Part shown: piece after piece, positions 20,611 to 28,279 of the stretch
Position numbering within the stretch: the first letter of the stretch is position 1
Layout: each line of letters starts with the position of its first letter
Source of the DNA: Pirellulales bacterium
Lineage (GTDB): Bacteria; Planctomycetota; Planctomycetia; Pirellulales; S012-138
Direction: 5' to 3'
Assembly: GCA_028066245.1 (NCBI GenBank)
Contig: JALCBR010000018.1
Location: 1-54,199 of the forward strand
Length of the DNA stretch: 54,199 nt
The notes under the pieces: model-generated
What the model was told of the DNA's origin: nothing
What the model saw: the letters and a program-made list of their open reading frames with translations, nothing else
Databases searched by the model: none
Position numbers and translations under genes: made by a program

Positions 20611-20834
20611 CCGCGTCCTCAATAGGGCCAAGGAAGGTTCTTGTCATGAAGGAAAAGTGGGGCGGGACGATACTGAAACGCCTTAACAATGTCCAGGGCG
20701 ATACGTCCTCGTGGAATTGTGAACGCAAAGAAAAAGCGGCATCGGCAAAACGGTTATCACTGACTCCGTCAGTGCTTCCGTGACGTCGAGTTCTGATGTT
20801 GCGTGCCAGCTATCGTCCCACTGCGGAACACGAG

Positions 20835-22076
20835 TCAGAGAGTATTCGCATCGTCCGCTTGCAAGCCAGCAATCGATTCAGGCAGATCGCTCCCCTCGGC
20901 AAACAAGCTCCAAAGCTGGCCTGGAACATCGGCAAAGGCAATCTTGAAACGGTCTGCATCCCGCATCAGCCCGGCGAGGTTTCGGATGTAAATCGCCGCA
21001 ACTTGCCGGGGATGCTGGCGAGCGATTGTGCCGTAGACCTCTGGATCCTGCTCCCCGGCATCTCCCACAAGCACAAACCGCCGGCGGGGAAAATCACGCA
21101 GGATTTCAGAGATCGCTTGAGTCTTGTGTTTGGTCTGGTCGCGAAACAGATCAAACATTGTTCGATCCTTCAGCCGGAACAGCTTCATGTGCATGGTTCC
21201 AGCGGGAAAGCCTTCATCTCGCAAGAAATCGTTCAGTGGATCAAAGAGTTGCCACGGCGAAGCTGTCACATAATGCACGGCAAACGTCTCCGGCGACTCG
21301 TTCCGCCAAGCTCGATAGCGTTCCGCCATGCCAGGAATGGCCGTGAAGGGTCGCAGGAATGTGTTGCGCAGCAGTTCTTTCTGGTTGCTGACGTTGCTGT
21401 CTTTGATGGTGTCATCGATGTCCGAGATCACGGACAATCCCTCGGGCGAGATCAAATCGATGTCGCCAGAGAAGGAACGCTGATCGCCAGGGCGAACAAC
21501 GGCACGAAAGCTGACTTTGCTGGCAGTGTTTGCCTGGCCGCTGAGGATCTGGCCCTTGGAAATAGCAACGCGATCAAAGAAGTGACCATTGGCGGCGGAT
21601 TTGTCCAGGACCACTTGTTCTGGCTCGGTGTCGAGATCAAAGATCACCGGAATTGCCTTGCCCCGCTCATTGTCAACGGCGAAGGGGCGTGCCCGCCGCT
21701 GGAAGATCTCATCCGCCACCTGATCTTCCGACAAGTCCAAACTGACCCGCAATGCGGACAGAACCAAGCTGCCGCGCAGCGAGGTCTCGAAAATCCAGCC
21801 ATGCACTCGCGCGTGCCACATCGCGGCAGCATCATCCAACGTGGCATATGTCGGAAAGAAGGTGACCGTCTCGTCAGATTTGATCGGAGATTGGCTCACG
21901 GCGACTGCGGAATCGAATCGCCCGTCATCCGGGCGCAGGATGCAACTTGAGTTGTTGACGCAACGACCATGCTCAATTCGTTGCGGTGCAAGTTCATGAT
22001 ACGCAGCGCCGCAGCACGACGCCAATTGGGGATGGCTCTCCACGTTGAGACTCGTGCCAATCGGAGAGACTACCAA
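20835..22076 (-). CDS. App1-type phosphatase (DUF2183), DxDxT catalytic motif
   Basis: The C-terminal half matches the App1 phosphatidate phosphatase domain: SVISDIDDTIKDSNV carries the HAD-type DxDxT motif (Asp219, Asp221, Thr223), and a later FVLVGDAGEQDPEVY matches the conserved GDSGxxDPExY block. In yeast App1 dephosphorylates phosphatidic acid; the bacterial substrate is not established. An N-terminal beta-rich domain (about 80-200) precedes it, also usual for the family. The longest frame starts at TTG 22076, only 10 bp after the stop of the LRR gene, which suggests cotranscription. No ATG occurs before residue 86, so the true start is uncertain and may be a GTG or TTG within the first 40 codons. 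Confidence 0.85.
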   Translation of the reverse strand: MVVSPIGTSLNVESHPQLASCCGAAYHELAPQRIEHGRCVNNSSCILRPDDGRFDSAVAVSQSPIKSDETVTFFPTYATLDDAAAMWHARVHGWIFETSLRGSLVLSALRVSLDLSEDQVADEIFQRRARPFAVDNERGKAIPVIFDLDTEPEQVVLDKSAANGHFFDRVAISKGQILSGQANTASKVSFRAVVRPGDQRSFSGDIDLISPEGLSVISDIDDTIKDSNVSNQKELLRNTFLRPFTAIPGMAERYRAWRNESPETFAVHYVTASPWQLFDPLNDFLRDEGFPAGTMHMKLFRLKDRTMFDLFRDQTKHKTQAISEILRDFPRRRFVLVGDAGEQDPEVYGTIARQHPRQVAAIYIRNLAGLMRDADRFKIAFADVPGQLWSLFAEGSDLPESIAGLQADDANTL

Positions 22077-22086
22077 AACGAAATAG

Positions 22087-23208
22087 CTACTGGATCACCT
22101 CAACATCCGGCCGAACTTTGCGGAAATCCACGACAGCGTCATTGTCATAGACGCACCCGTGCAGGCTCAAATGTTTCAGGTTTCGCATCGACTCAAGCGG
22201 CTCAAGAACTGAGTCACCCACAAGCCGCCAGTAACAGAATTCGAGATGTGTAATGGACGTCGAGATGGCGAAGGCTTGAGTATGCACTTCCGATCCAAGG
22301 CGCGGCGGTGGGCCAAGTCTGAATAAGAACGGAGCACGCTTCAGAGTCGAGTCCAAACGCAAGACGCGCAGTGATGGCAAGTTGGCAATTTCATGGCATA
22401 CGTCTTCGGAAAGTCCCTCAGGATTCAATCGGAGTTCATGCAAAGATCTCATTGCGCGAATCGATTCGGGCATGATCGTTTTGCTCCAACCATGTATCTC
22501 TAGTAACTCTAGATCAGGCAACTCGTTCAGCCGCGTTGCACTCTTGGCCGTGAACTGAGAAGCTCTCAACCTGAGGGTATGCAGACCAGGGATCAAAGGC
22601 ATCTCGGCCAGCGCATCACCTTGAATGCAGTCGTCCCCGAAGACGTCCAATTGTTCCACTCTCCGCAAATCTTGCAGTAAACGCATCGTATCGCAGTCCT
22701 CTTCGACAAGCCCTTCGCACCGCAGTTCATAAATCGAGTCGAAGAAATGTTCGCCCAGGCACTGCTCCTTCACCCACAGCGGAATGGGCCAACCGTTGTC
22801 CGTATAGAACCACTTGCCGTCGACTTTGCCGGACTCGCGATAGACAACGCTGCCGCCGGATTCCAGGAACTGGGCAATAGCTGCTGCTTCTCGCCGAGCT
22901 GCATCGATCTTGCGGCCAACAAAGGCACAAACAATGCCCACAATCGATGTGATGATCAACAGCGTGCGGATTGAAACGCGAAACCTGCGCCGGGCGAGTT
23001 GACCAAAGATCAACACCAACACAAACGCCAGCCCGGCTGCCGTTGTGAACTCGCCTTTGGCGTTGTCTTGCCCCAGCAACGAGAGAAAACCAACACAAAT
23101 GCCAGCGGACAAGGCCGCACCGATGGGTAAACTCCACCAGGAAAACAACGCCCCAACCTGGCTGTTACGCTTATTGGCCGCTCGCTTTGATTTGGCCTCA
23201 TCGGTCAT
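22087..23208 (-). CDS. membrane-anchored leucine-rich-repeat protein
   Basis: Start ATG 23208 (373 residues). Three hydrophobic helices lie in the first 100 residues, the third preceded by RRRFRVSIRTLL, an arrangement I associate with many planctomycete membrane proteins. From about residue 150 onward there are irregular leucine-rich repeats, for example LHTLRLRASQF, LELLEIHGWSK, LHELRLNPEGLS, LRVLRLDST and LKHLSLHGCVYDN, giving a solenoid probably outside the cytoplasmic membrane. No enzymatic motif is seen. Function unknown; protein binding is the usual inference. It precedes the App1 phosphatase with a 10-bp gap. Confidence 0.8.
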   Translation of the reverse strand: MTDEAKSKRAANKRNSQVGALFSWWSLPIGAALSAGICVGFLSLLGQDNAKGEFTTAAGLAFVLVLIFGQLARRRFRVSIRTLLIITSIVGIVCAFVGRKIDAARREAAAIAQFLESGGSVVYRESGKVDGKWFYTDNGWPIPLWVKEQCLGEHFFDSIYELRCEGLVEEDCDTMRLLQDLRRVEQLDVFGDDCIQGDALAEMPLIPGLHTLRLRASQFTAKSATRLNELPDLELLEIHGWSKTIMPESIRAMRSLHELRLNPEGLSEDVCHEIANLPSLRVLRLDSTLKRAPFLFRLGPPPRLGSEVHTQAFAISTSITHLEFCYWRLVGDSVLEPLESMRNLKHLSLHGCVYDNDAVVDFRKVRPDVEVIQ

Positions 23209-23288
23209 TGTGGGATGCGCATCTGCTTCGCAATGCACCAGCCGCACTCTCGCCTACATCCTCCGTGGCTCATCCTAACCCGAGCGGA

Positions 23289-24359
23289 TTATCCCTGCGC
23301 GCGTACAGCTCGCAGATCATCGATCAGTGCCAGCAACTTCTTTTGCGGATCGGCGAATTTCTTGATGCCTTCGTCCATGAGCGTCTGTTCCAAGTGCTGG
23401 AAATTGACGTGCTCGTCAATTTCAGCCAACGTGCTGGCGACAGGAAGTTGATCGACCTGCCGCGCGTAAGTCTTGCCCAGCTGCTGCACGGCGGCGTTGG
23501 TGGCCGGTGGATTGGTTTCGATATCACTGCCGGCGAACGCGGACACGTATTTATCGGCTGGATCACTGGCTTTCTTGGTCCCCGTGCTGGCAAAGACAAT
23601 CTCTTGCCGCAAAGGCAAGTTCTTATCATTCCAAAATTGGTCATTGGCTTGCCAGATCCGCTTGGCGTTGGCGATGCCGACCTCGCCTTGGGCCGCATCG
23701 GAAAGCTGCGGCACATGCTTCTCTGTGTACACGTCAATCCGTGAGACGAAGATGCTATACACGCTCTTGAATTTCGCCAGTGAATCTCTTCGCTGCGCTC
23801 CGCGCCACACGGCTTCGCGAGCGGCTTCATACTGCCGCATTGTGAAGATCAGCGTCACGTTGAGCGGAACTCCGGCTGCCGAAAGTTCTTCTAACGCCTC
23901 CAAGCCTGCTGGCGTGGCAGGCACTTTGATCATCCGGTTACTGTGACCGGCGTTCCATTGTTTGCCGCCCGCGATGTACGCCGCCACTCGTTCCACGTGC
24001 GGCGGCGCGGAATCCGGATCTTCCAAGAGCGGATCAAGCTCAAAGCTAACGTACCCGTCATCGCCGGATGTCCCATCCCAGACAGGTTTGAACACCTGTT
24101 GAGCACCACGAACGAGTTGATCGGTCATTGCCCAAGCGATTTCTTCGTTCGATTTCCCAGCGGCCACAAGCGCATCAAGCTGTTCATCAAAACGCCCGCT
24201 AGCCAGCAGGTCCGCCACGATAATGGGATTGGACGTGGCGCCGGTGGCGCCCAGAGTTCGGTTCTCTGCAACCAGATCCGGGTCAATAGAATCAAGCCAG
24301 AGCCGAGTACCGCATTGGATGAGAGACTCCAGCGGAGAAGGCGTTGATTCGGAAGACAT
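23289..24359 (-). CDS. tal: transaldolase
   Basis: Transaldolase transfers a dihydroxyacetone unit between sugar phosphates in the pentose phosphate pathway, in the cytoplasm. Motifs are [35 protein letters not shown] with the Schiff-base lysine (Lys145), [13 protein letters not shown] and [12 protein letters not shown]. The start at ATG 24359 (356 residues) was chosen because the 25 upstream codons look noncoding. The length fits the TalAB type with a C-terminal extension. It has no obvious pathway partner nearby; the LRR gene follows 80 bp downstream. Confidence 0.94.
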   Translation of the reverse strand: MSSESTPSPLESLIQCGTRLWLDSIDPDLVAENRTLGATGATSNPIIVADLLASGRFDEQLDALVAAGKSNEEIAWAMTDQLVRGAQQVFKPVWDGTSGDDGYVSFELDPLLEDPDSAPPHVERVAAYIAGGKQWNAGHSNRMIKVPATPAGLEALEELSAAGVPLNVTLIFTMRQYEAAREAVWRGAQRRDSLAKFKSVYSIFVSRIDVYTEKHVPQLSDAAQGEVGIANAKRIWQANDQFWNDKNLPLRQEIVFASTGTKKASDPADKYVSAFAGSDIETNPPATNAAVQQLGKTYARQVDQLPVASTLAEIDEHVNFQHLEQTLMDEGIKKFADPQKKLLALIDDLRAVRAQG

Positions 24360-24644
24360 GGGGCGCGCTCGTTCCGTAAACGGGAGGTGCAAGAGAGTTC
24401 GATTTTCACACCGTAGCAAGCTTTGAACAGTCAACCACTCGCCAACGGCGGATGTTGGAATTCTCCGCCTTCATACCATGCCTGACAAGATGCCAAAGCA
24501 TGGCATCGCACGCGGATATAAGAAACAAGCGAGGCGACTTCGATCAACTGCCACAAGCCGCGCCAATGTGATCATTCGCGCATCCGCACTCGGTCGGGAG
24601 TTGGAACACCCGCTCCGGGAAACCTATACGATCAGAACGTACCG

Positions 24645-25034
24645 CTATCCTCTGCCTAACGGTTGCCAGAGGCCAATGATGTTGTCTTCCGTGTCTTTGA
24701 CCTGGGCGTAGATGCCCATATCGCCCACCTGGTGAGGGCCCATCACATTGGCGCCGCCTGCAGCTTCAACATCACGGATCCGCTGCTCACACGATTCCAC
24801 TTCGATGACAATCAGCGGGGAGGTTGCACCCTGTTCGCCACGAGCATAAGAGCCACCGTTGATGCCGCCGGGCTCCTTGGGCATGTGTTGCTCGTTAACT
24901 TCCGTCGTGATCAGAAACGTGTACGGCACATCCCCAGGCGCAGGCATGGCTTGCCAACCAAAGACACCGCTATAGAACTTTTCCATGCGATCTTTGTCGG
25001 AATATGGGACTTCAAAGTGGCAGACGCGATCCAT
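24645..25034 (-). CDS. VOC-family (glyoxalase/bleomycin-resistance fold) protein
   Basis: This is a small, complete 129-residue protein starting at ATG 25034. It has the beta-alpha-beta-beta-beta pattern of the vicinal oxygen chelate fold: VCHFEVPYSDKDRMEKFYSGVFGW at the N-terminus (the FY--VFGW signature), PLIVIEVESCEQRIRDVEAAGG in the middle, and GIYAQVKDTEDNIIGLWQP at the end. Candidate metal ligands are the N-terminal His6 and Glu8 and a later acidic residue. The reaction cannot be told from sequence. It is divergent from the zinc-ribbon gene. Confidence 0.9.
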   Translation of the reverse strand: MDRVCHFEVPYSDKDRMEKFYSGVFGWQAMPAPGDVPYTFLITTEVNEQHMPKEPGGINGGSYARGEQGATSPLIVIEVESCEQRIRDVEAAGGANVMGPHQVGDMGIYAQVKDTEDNIIGLWQPLGRG

Positions 25035-25387
25035 GATGGCTCCTTGGGTGTCGTGGGTGTCTCTTCGGTCTTGACCGATTTCTTACGGTGACATTGCTAC
25101 CTTCAATGGTAGCGCTTCGGGCTGCTAGGTGTCTTGAACAAGTCCAGCCAAGATCCCCAGTGCACGCGTTCCGAAGCGCGGACATTAGCGTAGCCCGTCA
25201 GTGCCCCAAGGTCAAAACCCCGCGAGAAGCAGATCACGCAGTTGGCAAAATCTTCACGAAAACCACTCGGGCGAGATACACTTGAAGAACAGGACGGTCT
25301 CCGTTCGCAGCGATTTGTTCTTCCGTGACGACGAGGGTTTCACCTTGGTTACGGATCTGTCATACGCTTTGATTGTTAGCGTTTATT
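25035..25387. other. divergent intergenic region, 353 bp
   Basis: This separates the VOC-family gene (minus) from the zinc-ribbon gene (plus). I found no RNA gene, no repeat and no promoter good enough to call. Confidence 0.5.
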
Positions 25388-26242
25388 ATGACCATCCGCT
25401 TCCTCTGCCCCAACGGCCACGGCTTAAGCTCTTCGGCAGAGAAGTCAGGCGGCTACGGCAGGTGCCCGACATGTGACATTTTGTTTCAAGTTCCATTTGC
25501 GGAAACCGAAGGCAAGGAGATTCGTCGCGCCGAAGCAGTCATCAGCTTTGCTTGTCCAGTGGGTCACGTTATTCGCGTACCGGGGAGAATGGCTGGCCAA
25601 TTGGGCAAATGCCCCACATGTGAACGAACCGTCCGCGCTCCCGCCGGCCAGGGTTTAAACCCAAACACTTCATCACAAACCAGCCCATCACAGCCCGCCG
25701 CTGAACTTGTGTCAAAACTCGACGAGTCGCAAGCAGCAGCCAAACATGACGAACCTGTCAGCAAGGGCATTATGATTGATCCAAAGGCAAATGACGCCGG
25801 CGTGCCAAACAGTGGGCAGCAAAGCCAGGGCTTGCACCCTCAGGCAACAACCAAAGAACGGAGACAGACTGTCGGACACTATCCTCACCCACCTGCCATG
25901 GAGAGTGCCGCGGAACACTCTCCACTTCCCCCGCCGCCGCCAAGCGGAGCCAACCTGGACGGACAATCGCCTGAGAGCCCAGATTCGCCCCACCCCATGA
26001 CCGCGTTGTTCGAGGCCTTATGGGACGGAACGCAGCGCGACGCCATCGTGGACATTTACTACGGCGACAACCAGCGAATCTCGCCTCAGCATTACGCACA
26101 TGAACTCTCGCGTGGGCAGCATGCCATTTTTGCCGTGCTCGAACAAAATGAGACGCAAACGCTTTACTTGATCCCCTGGTCAAGAATCCATCGCGTGGCC
26201 GTCCGAGAGATCACGGAGCTACCACCTGGAATGTTTGATTGA
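25388..26242 (+). CDS. protein with duplicated CxxGH zinc-ribbon motifs
   Basis: Start ATG 25388 (284 residues; a TTG five codons upstream is less likely). Two copies of a short metal-binding motif lie at the N-terminus: CPNGH followed after 14 residues by RCPTC (about 7-30), and CPVGH followed likewise by KCPTC (about 56-80), so each is a CxxGH-x(n)-CxxC ribbon. A proline/glutamine/serine-rich disordered linker of about 110 residues follows. The C-terminal 80 residues form a compact predicted domain (MTALFEALWDGTQRDAIVDI ... YLIPWSRIHRVAVREI). I do not recognise that domain. The architecture resembles zinc-ribbon proteins repeated in planctomycete genomes; function unknown. Confidence 0.8.
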   Translation: MTIRFLCPNGHGLSSSAEKSGGYGRCPTCDILFQVPFAETEGKEIRRAEAVISFACPVGHVIRVPGRMAGQLGKCPTCERTVRAPAGQGLNPNTSSQTSPSQPAAELVSKLDESQAAAKHDEPVSKGIMIDPKANDAGVPNSGQQSQGLHPQATTKERRQTVGHYPHPPAMESAAEHSPLPPPPPSGANLDGQSPESPDSPHPMTALFEALWDGTQRDAIVDIYYGDNQRISPQHYAHELSRGQHAIFAVLEQNETQTLYLIPWSRIHRVAVREITELPPGMFD

Positions 26243-26695
26243 TCAGCCGATCATTGAACATTGATTTCGTCGCTTTGTTACATCTTGATCGGCATGACTG
26301 CGCTAACGTTTTGGAAGTCCATACCTCGGCAGAGCGTTTTTGGCTGACTCGCCCGCTTCACGCCAAGCATGGGTGACTGACATAGAGGAAAGCTGTCCCG
26401 AGTGCGGAGCTTGGGCCGCCCCCGGAAACTCGAATGCCTCTGATGAGGGTGGATAACAGGCTTCCGGCAAGAGCATAGCCCCCATGCGTTCGATGCTCTG
26501 GGGGGTGTTTGCGCTTCTCGGTTCGCCAGCTAAGATGACGGACCGCTCTGGTCGGCCATTCCGCAGGTCTCCCATCCTGCTTCGTCCGCGCCGACAGAGG
26601 CGATCACGTGCTAGATCCTAGCGATCGACTCGGCTCGCAGTTGTGTCTTGCGCTCGGAGCCATCGATTCAACCTCTTCTCATTCTCGCCAGTTTC
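26243..26695. other. gene-free 450 bp before lpd
   Basis: No plus-strand gene is evident. The minus strand has a 90-codon open frame (26303-26575) that I do not accept firmly. A G/C-rich hairpin (CCCCC near 26480-26485 pairing with GGGGG near 26501-26506) is followed by a short T-run on the plus strand and could be a weak terminator. Promoters for lpd should lie at the right end. Confidence 0.4.
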
Positions 26696-28102
26696 ATGCA
26701 TTCACAACTTGTCGTTCTTGGAGGTGGCCCGGGCGGATACGCGGCCGCGTTTTTGGCTGCCGACCATGGCATGGACGTGACGATTGTCGAGGCGGAGCAA
26801 CGGCTGGGCGGCACGTGCCTGCTCCGTGGCTGTATTCCCTCCAAGGCATTGCTGCATGTCGCCCGAGTGGTCTCGGAATGCCAGGAAATGGACGAGTGGG
26901 GCGTGGCCTTCTCTCAGCCCAAAATCGAAATCGACAAGCTCCGTGAGCGAAAAGAGAAAGTGATCTCAACACTTTCCGGCGGACTCTCAAATCTCGCCAA
27001 GCAGCGCAAAGTTAACGTCATCAACGCGCGCGGAACCTTCGTTGACTCTGGCAAGCTCAAGCTTGAAGGCAGCGAACACAGCGAATTGACTTTCGATCAT
27101 TGCATTATTGCCACAGGCTCTCTGCCAACAAAGATCCCCGCGTTTGACATCGGGTCTGATCGCGTGATGGACTCCACCGGAGCCTTGGAACTCAAGGATG
27201 CTCCTGAATCGATGCTCGTCATCGGCGGTGGGTATATCGGCTTGGAAATGGCGACCGTCTACGCCTCGCTGGGGACCAGCGTCAGCGTGGTGGAATTGAC
27301 TCCCGGCTTATTGCCAGGTGCAGACCGTGATCTTGTCAGACCGCTGCAAAAGCGACTGGAAAAGGGCATTCTCAGCGAAATTCATTTGGAAACCAAGGTC
27401 GTCAGCCTGGCGGAGTCCGGAGACAAGATTGACGTTCGGATGGAAGGTCCTAACGGTGAATTCAATCGACAATTTGATCGAGTGCTTGTTTCCGTCGGAC
27501 GCCGTCCGAACACGACTGGGCTCGGCTTGGAAAACACCAAAGTCAAAGTCTCTGAACGTGGGTTCATTGAACACGATGATCAAATGCGGACGGCCGATGA
27601 AAAGCTGCTAGTCATTGGCGACGCCGCTGGCGAGCCCATGTTGGCTCATAAGGCCACCCATGAAGGCAAGGTGGCGGCGGAGGCTCTGCTCGGACAGCCT
27701 GCCGCATTCGACAAGATGGCCATTCCAGCTGTCGTCTTTACCGACCCGGAGATCGCCTGGACGGGAATCACAGAGGAAGAAGCCAAACAGCAAGGGCGTA
27801 CTGTTGAGGTCAATCGATACCCCTGGCTGGCAAGCGGGCGGGCGCTTTCTCTTGGTCGAACCGAAGGGCTGACCAAGGTGATTGTCGACCCCGACACGGA
27901 CCGCGTCCTCGGCGTGGGCATCGTGGGAACCAACGCGGGAGACCTGATCTCCGAGGCAACTTTGGCTATCGAAATGGGCTGCACCACGCGAGACATCGCC
28001 GAAACCATCCACCCGCACCCGACACTCTCTGAAACAATCGGGAACGTGGCCGAGGTGTTCTTGGGGACCGCGACGGAAATCTACCGCCCGCGGCGAAAAT
28101 GA
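26696..28102 (+). CDS. lpdA: dihydrolipoyl dehydrogenase (E3)
   Basis: This flavoenzyme re-oxidises the dihydrolipoyl group of 2-oxoacid dehydrogenase complexes with NAD+. It has an N-terminal FAD fold (LVVLGGGPGGYAAA), the redox-active disulfide GGTCLLRGCIPSK (Cys41 and Cys46), the NAD fold (MLVIGGGYIGLEMA), a second FAD segment (LLVIGDAAGEPMLAH) and the C-terminal dimer-interface motif HPHPTLSE with the catalytic His-Glu. The start at ATG 26696 gives 468 residues, the usual length; the 16 upstream codons precede the fold. It is the first gene of an E3-E1-E2 group. Confidence 0.95.
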   Translation: MHSQLVVLGGGPGGYAAAFLAADHGMDVTIVEAEQRLGGTCLLRGCIPSKALLHVARVVSECQEMDEWGVAFSQPKIEIDKLRERKEKVISTLSGGLSNLAKQRKVNVINARGTFVDSGKLKLEGSEHSELTFDHCIIATGSLPTKIPAFDIGSDRVMDSTGALELKDAPESMLVIGGGYIGLEMATVYASLGTSVSVVELTPGLLPGADRDLVRPLQKRLEKGILSEIHLETKVVSLAESGDKIDVRMEGPNGEFNRQFDRVLVSVGRRPNTTGLGLENTKVKVSERGFIEHDDQMRTADEKLLVIGDAAGEPMLAHKATHEGKVAAEALLGQPAAFDKMAIPAVVFTDPEIAWTGITEEEAKQQGRTVEVNRYPWLASGRALSLGRTEGLTKVIVDPDTDRVLGVGIVGTNAGDLISEATLAIEMGCTTRDIAETIHPHPTLSETIGNVAEVFLGTATEIYRPRRK

Positions 28103-28279
28103 GATAAGATGTTGACCTGAATTGGCTTACGCTAATCGAACGATCAAAAACTTGGACTTGGCACCACAATTGGCCAAGCTGCCGAAGATGGCCGGCGGCA
28201 AATTGCATAGGATGCTGTGAAATCTCACATCCCTTGCGTCTGCCATTGAACCCATTTCGAGACACCGATTGAGGAACCT

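Noticed and set aside
20796-21950. 384-codon plus-strand open frame
   Set aside because: It is entirely antisense to the App1 phosphatase gene, whose domain motifs are clear; the plus-strand translation is His/Arg/Gln-rich with no fold.
26380-26420. GAGGAAAG sequence resembling the RNase P RNA core
   Set aside because: The following bases do not continue the conserved P4 pattern and the matching 3' core is missing nearby.
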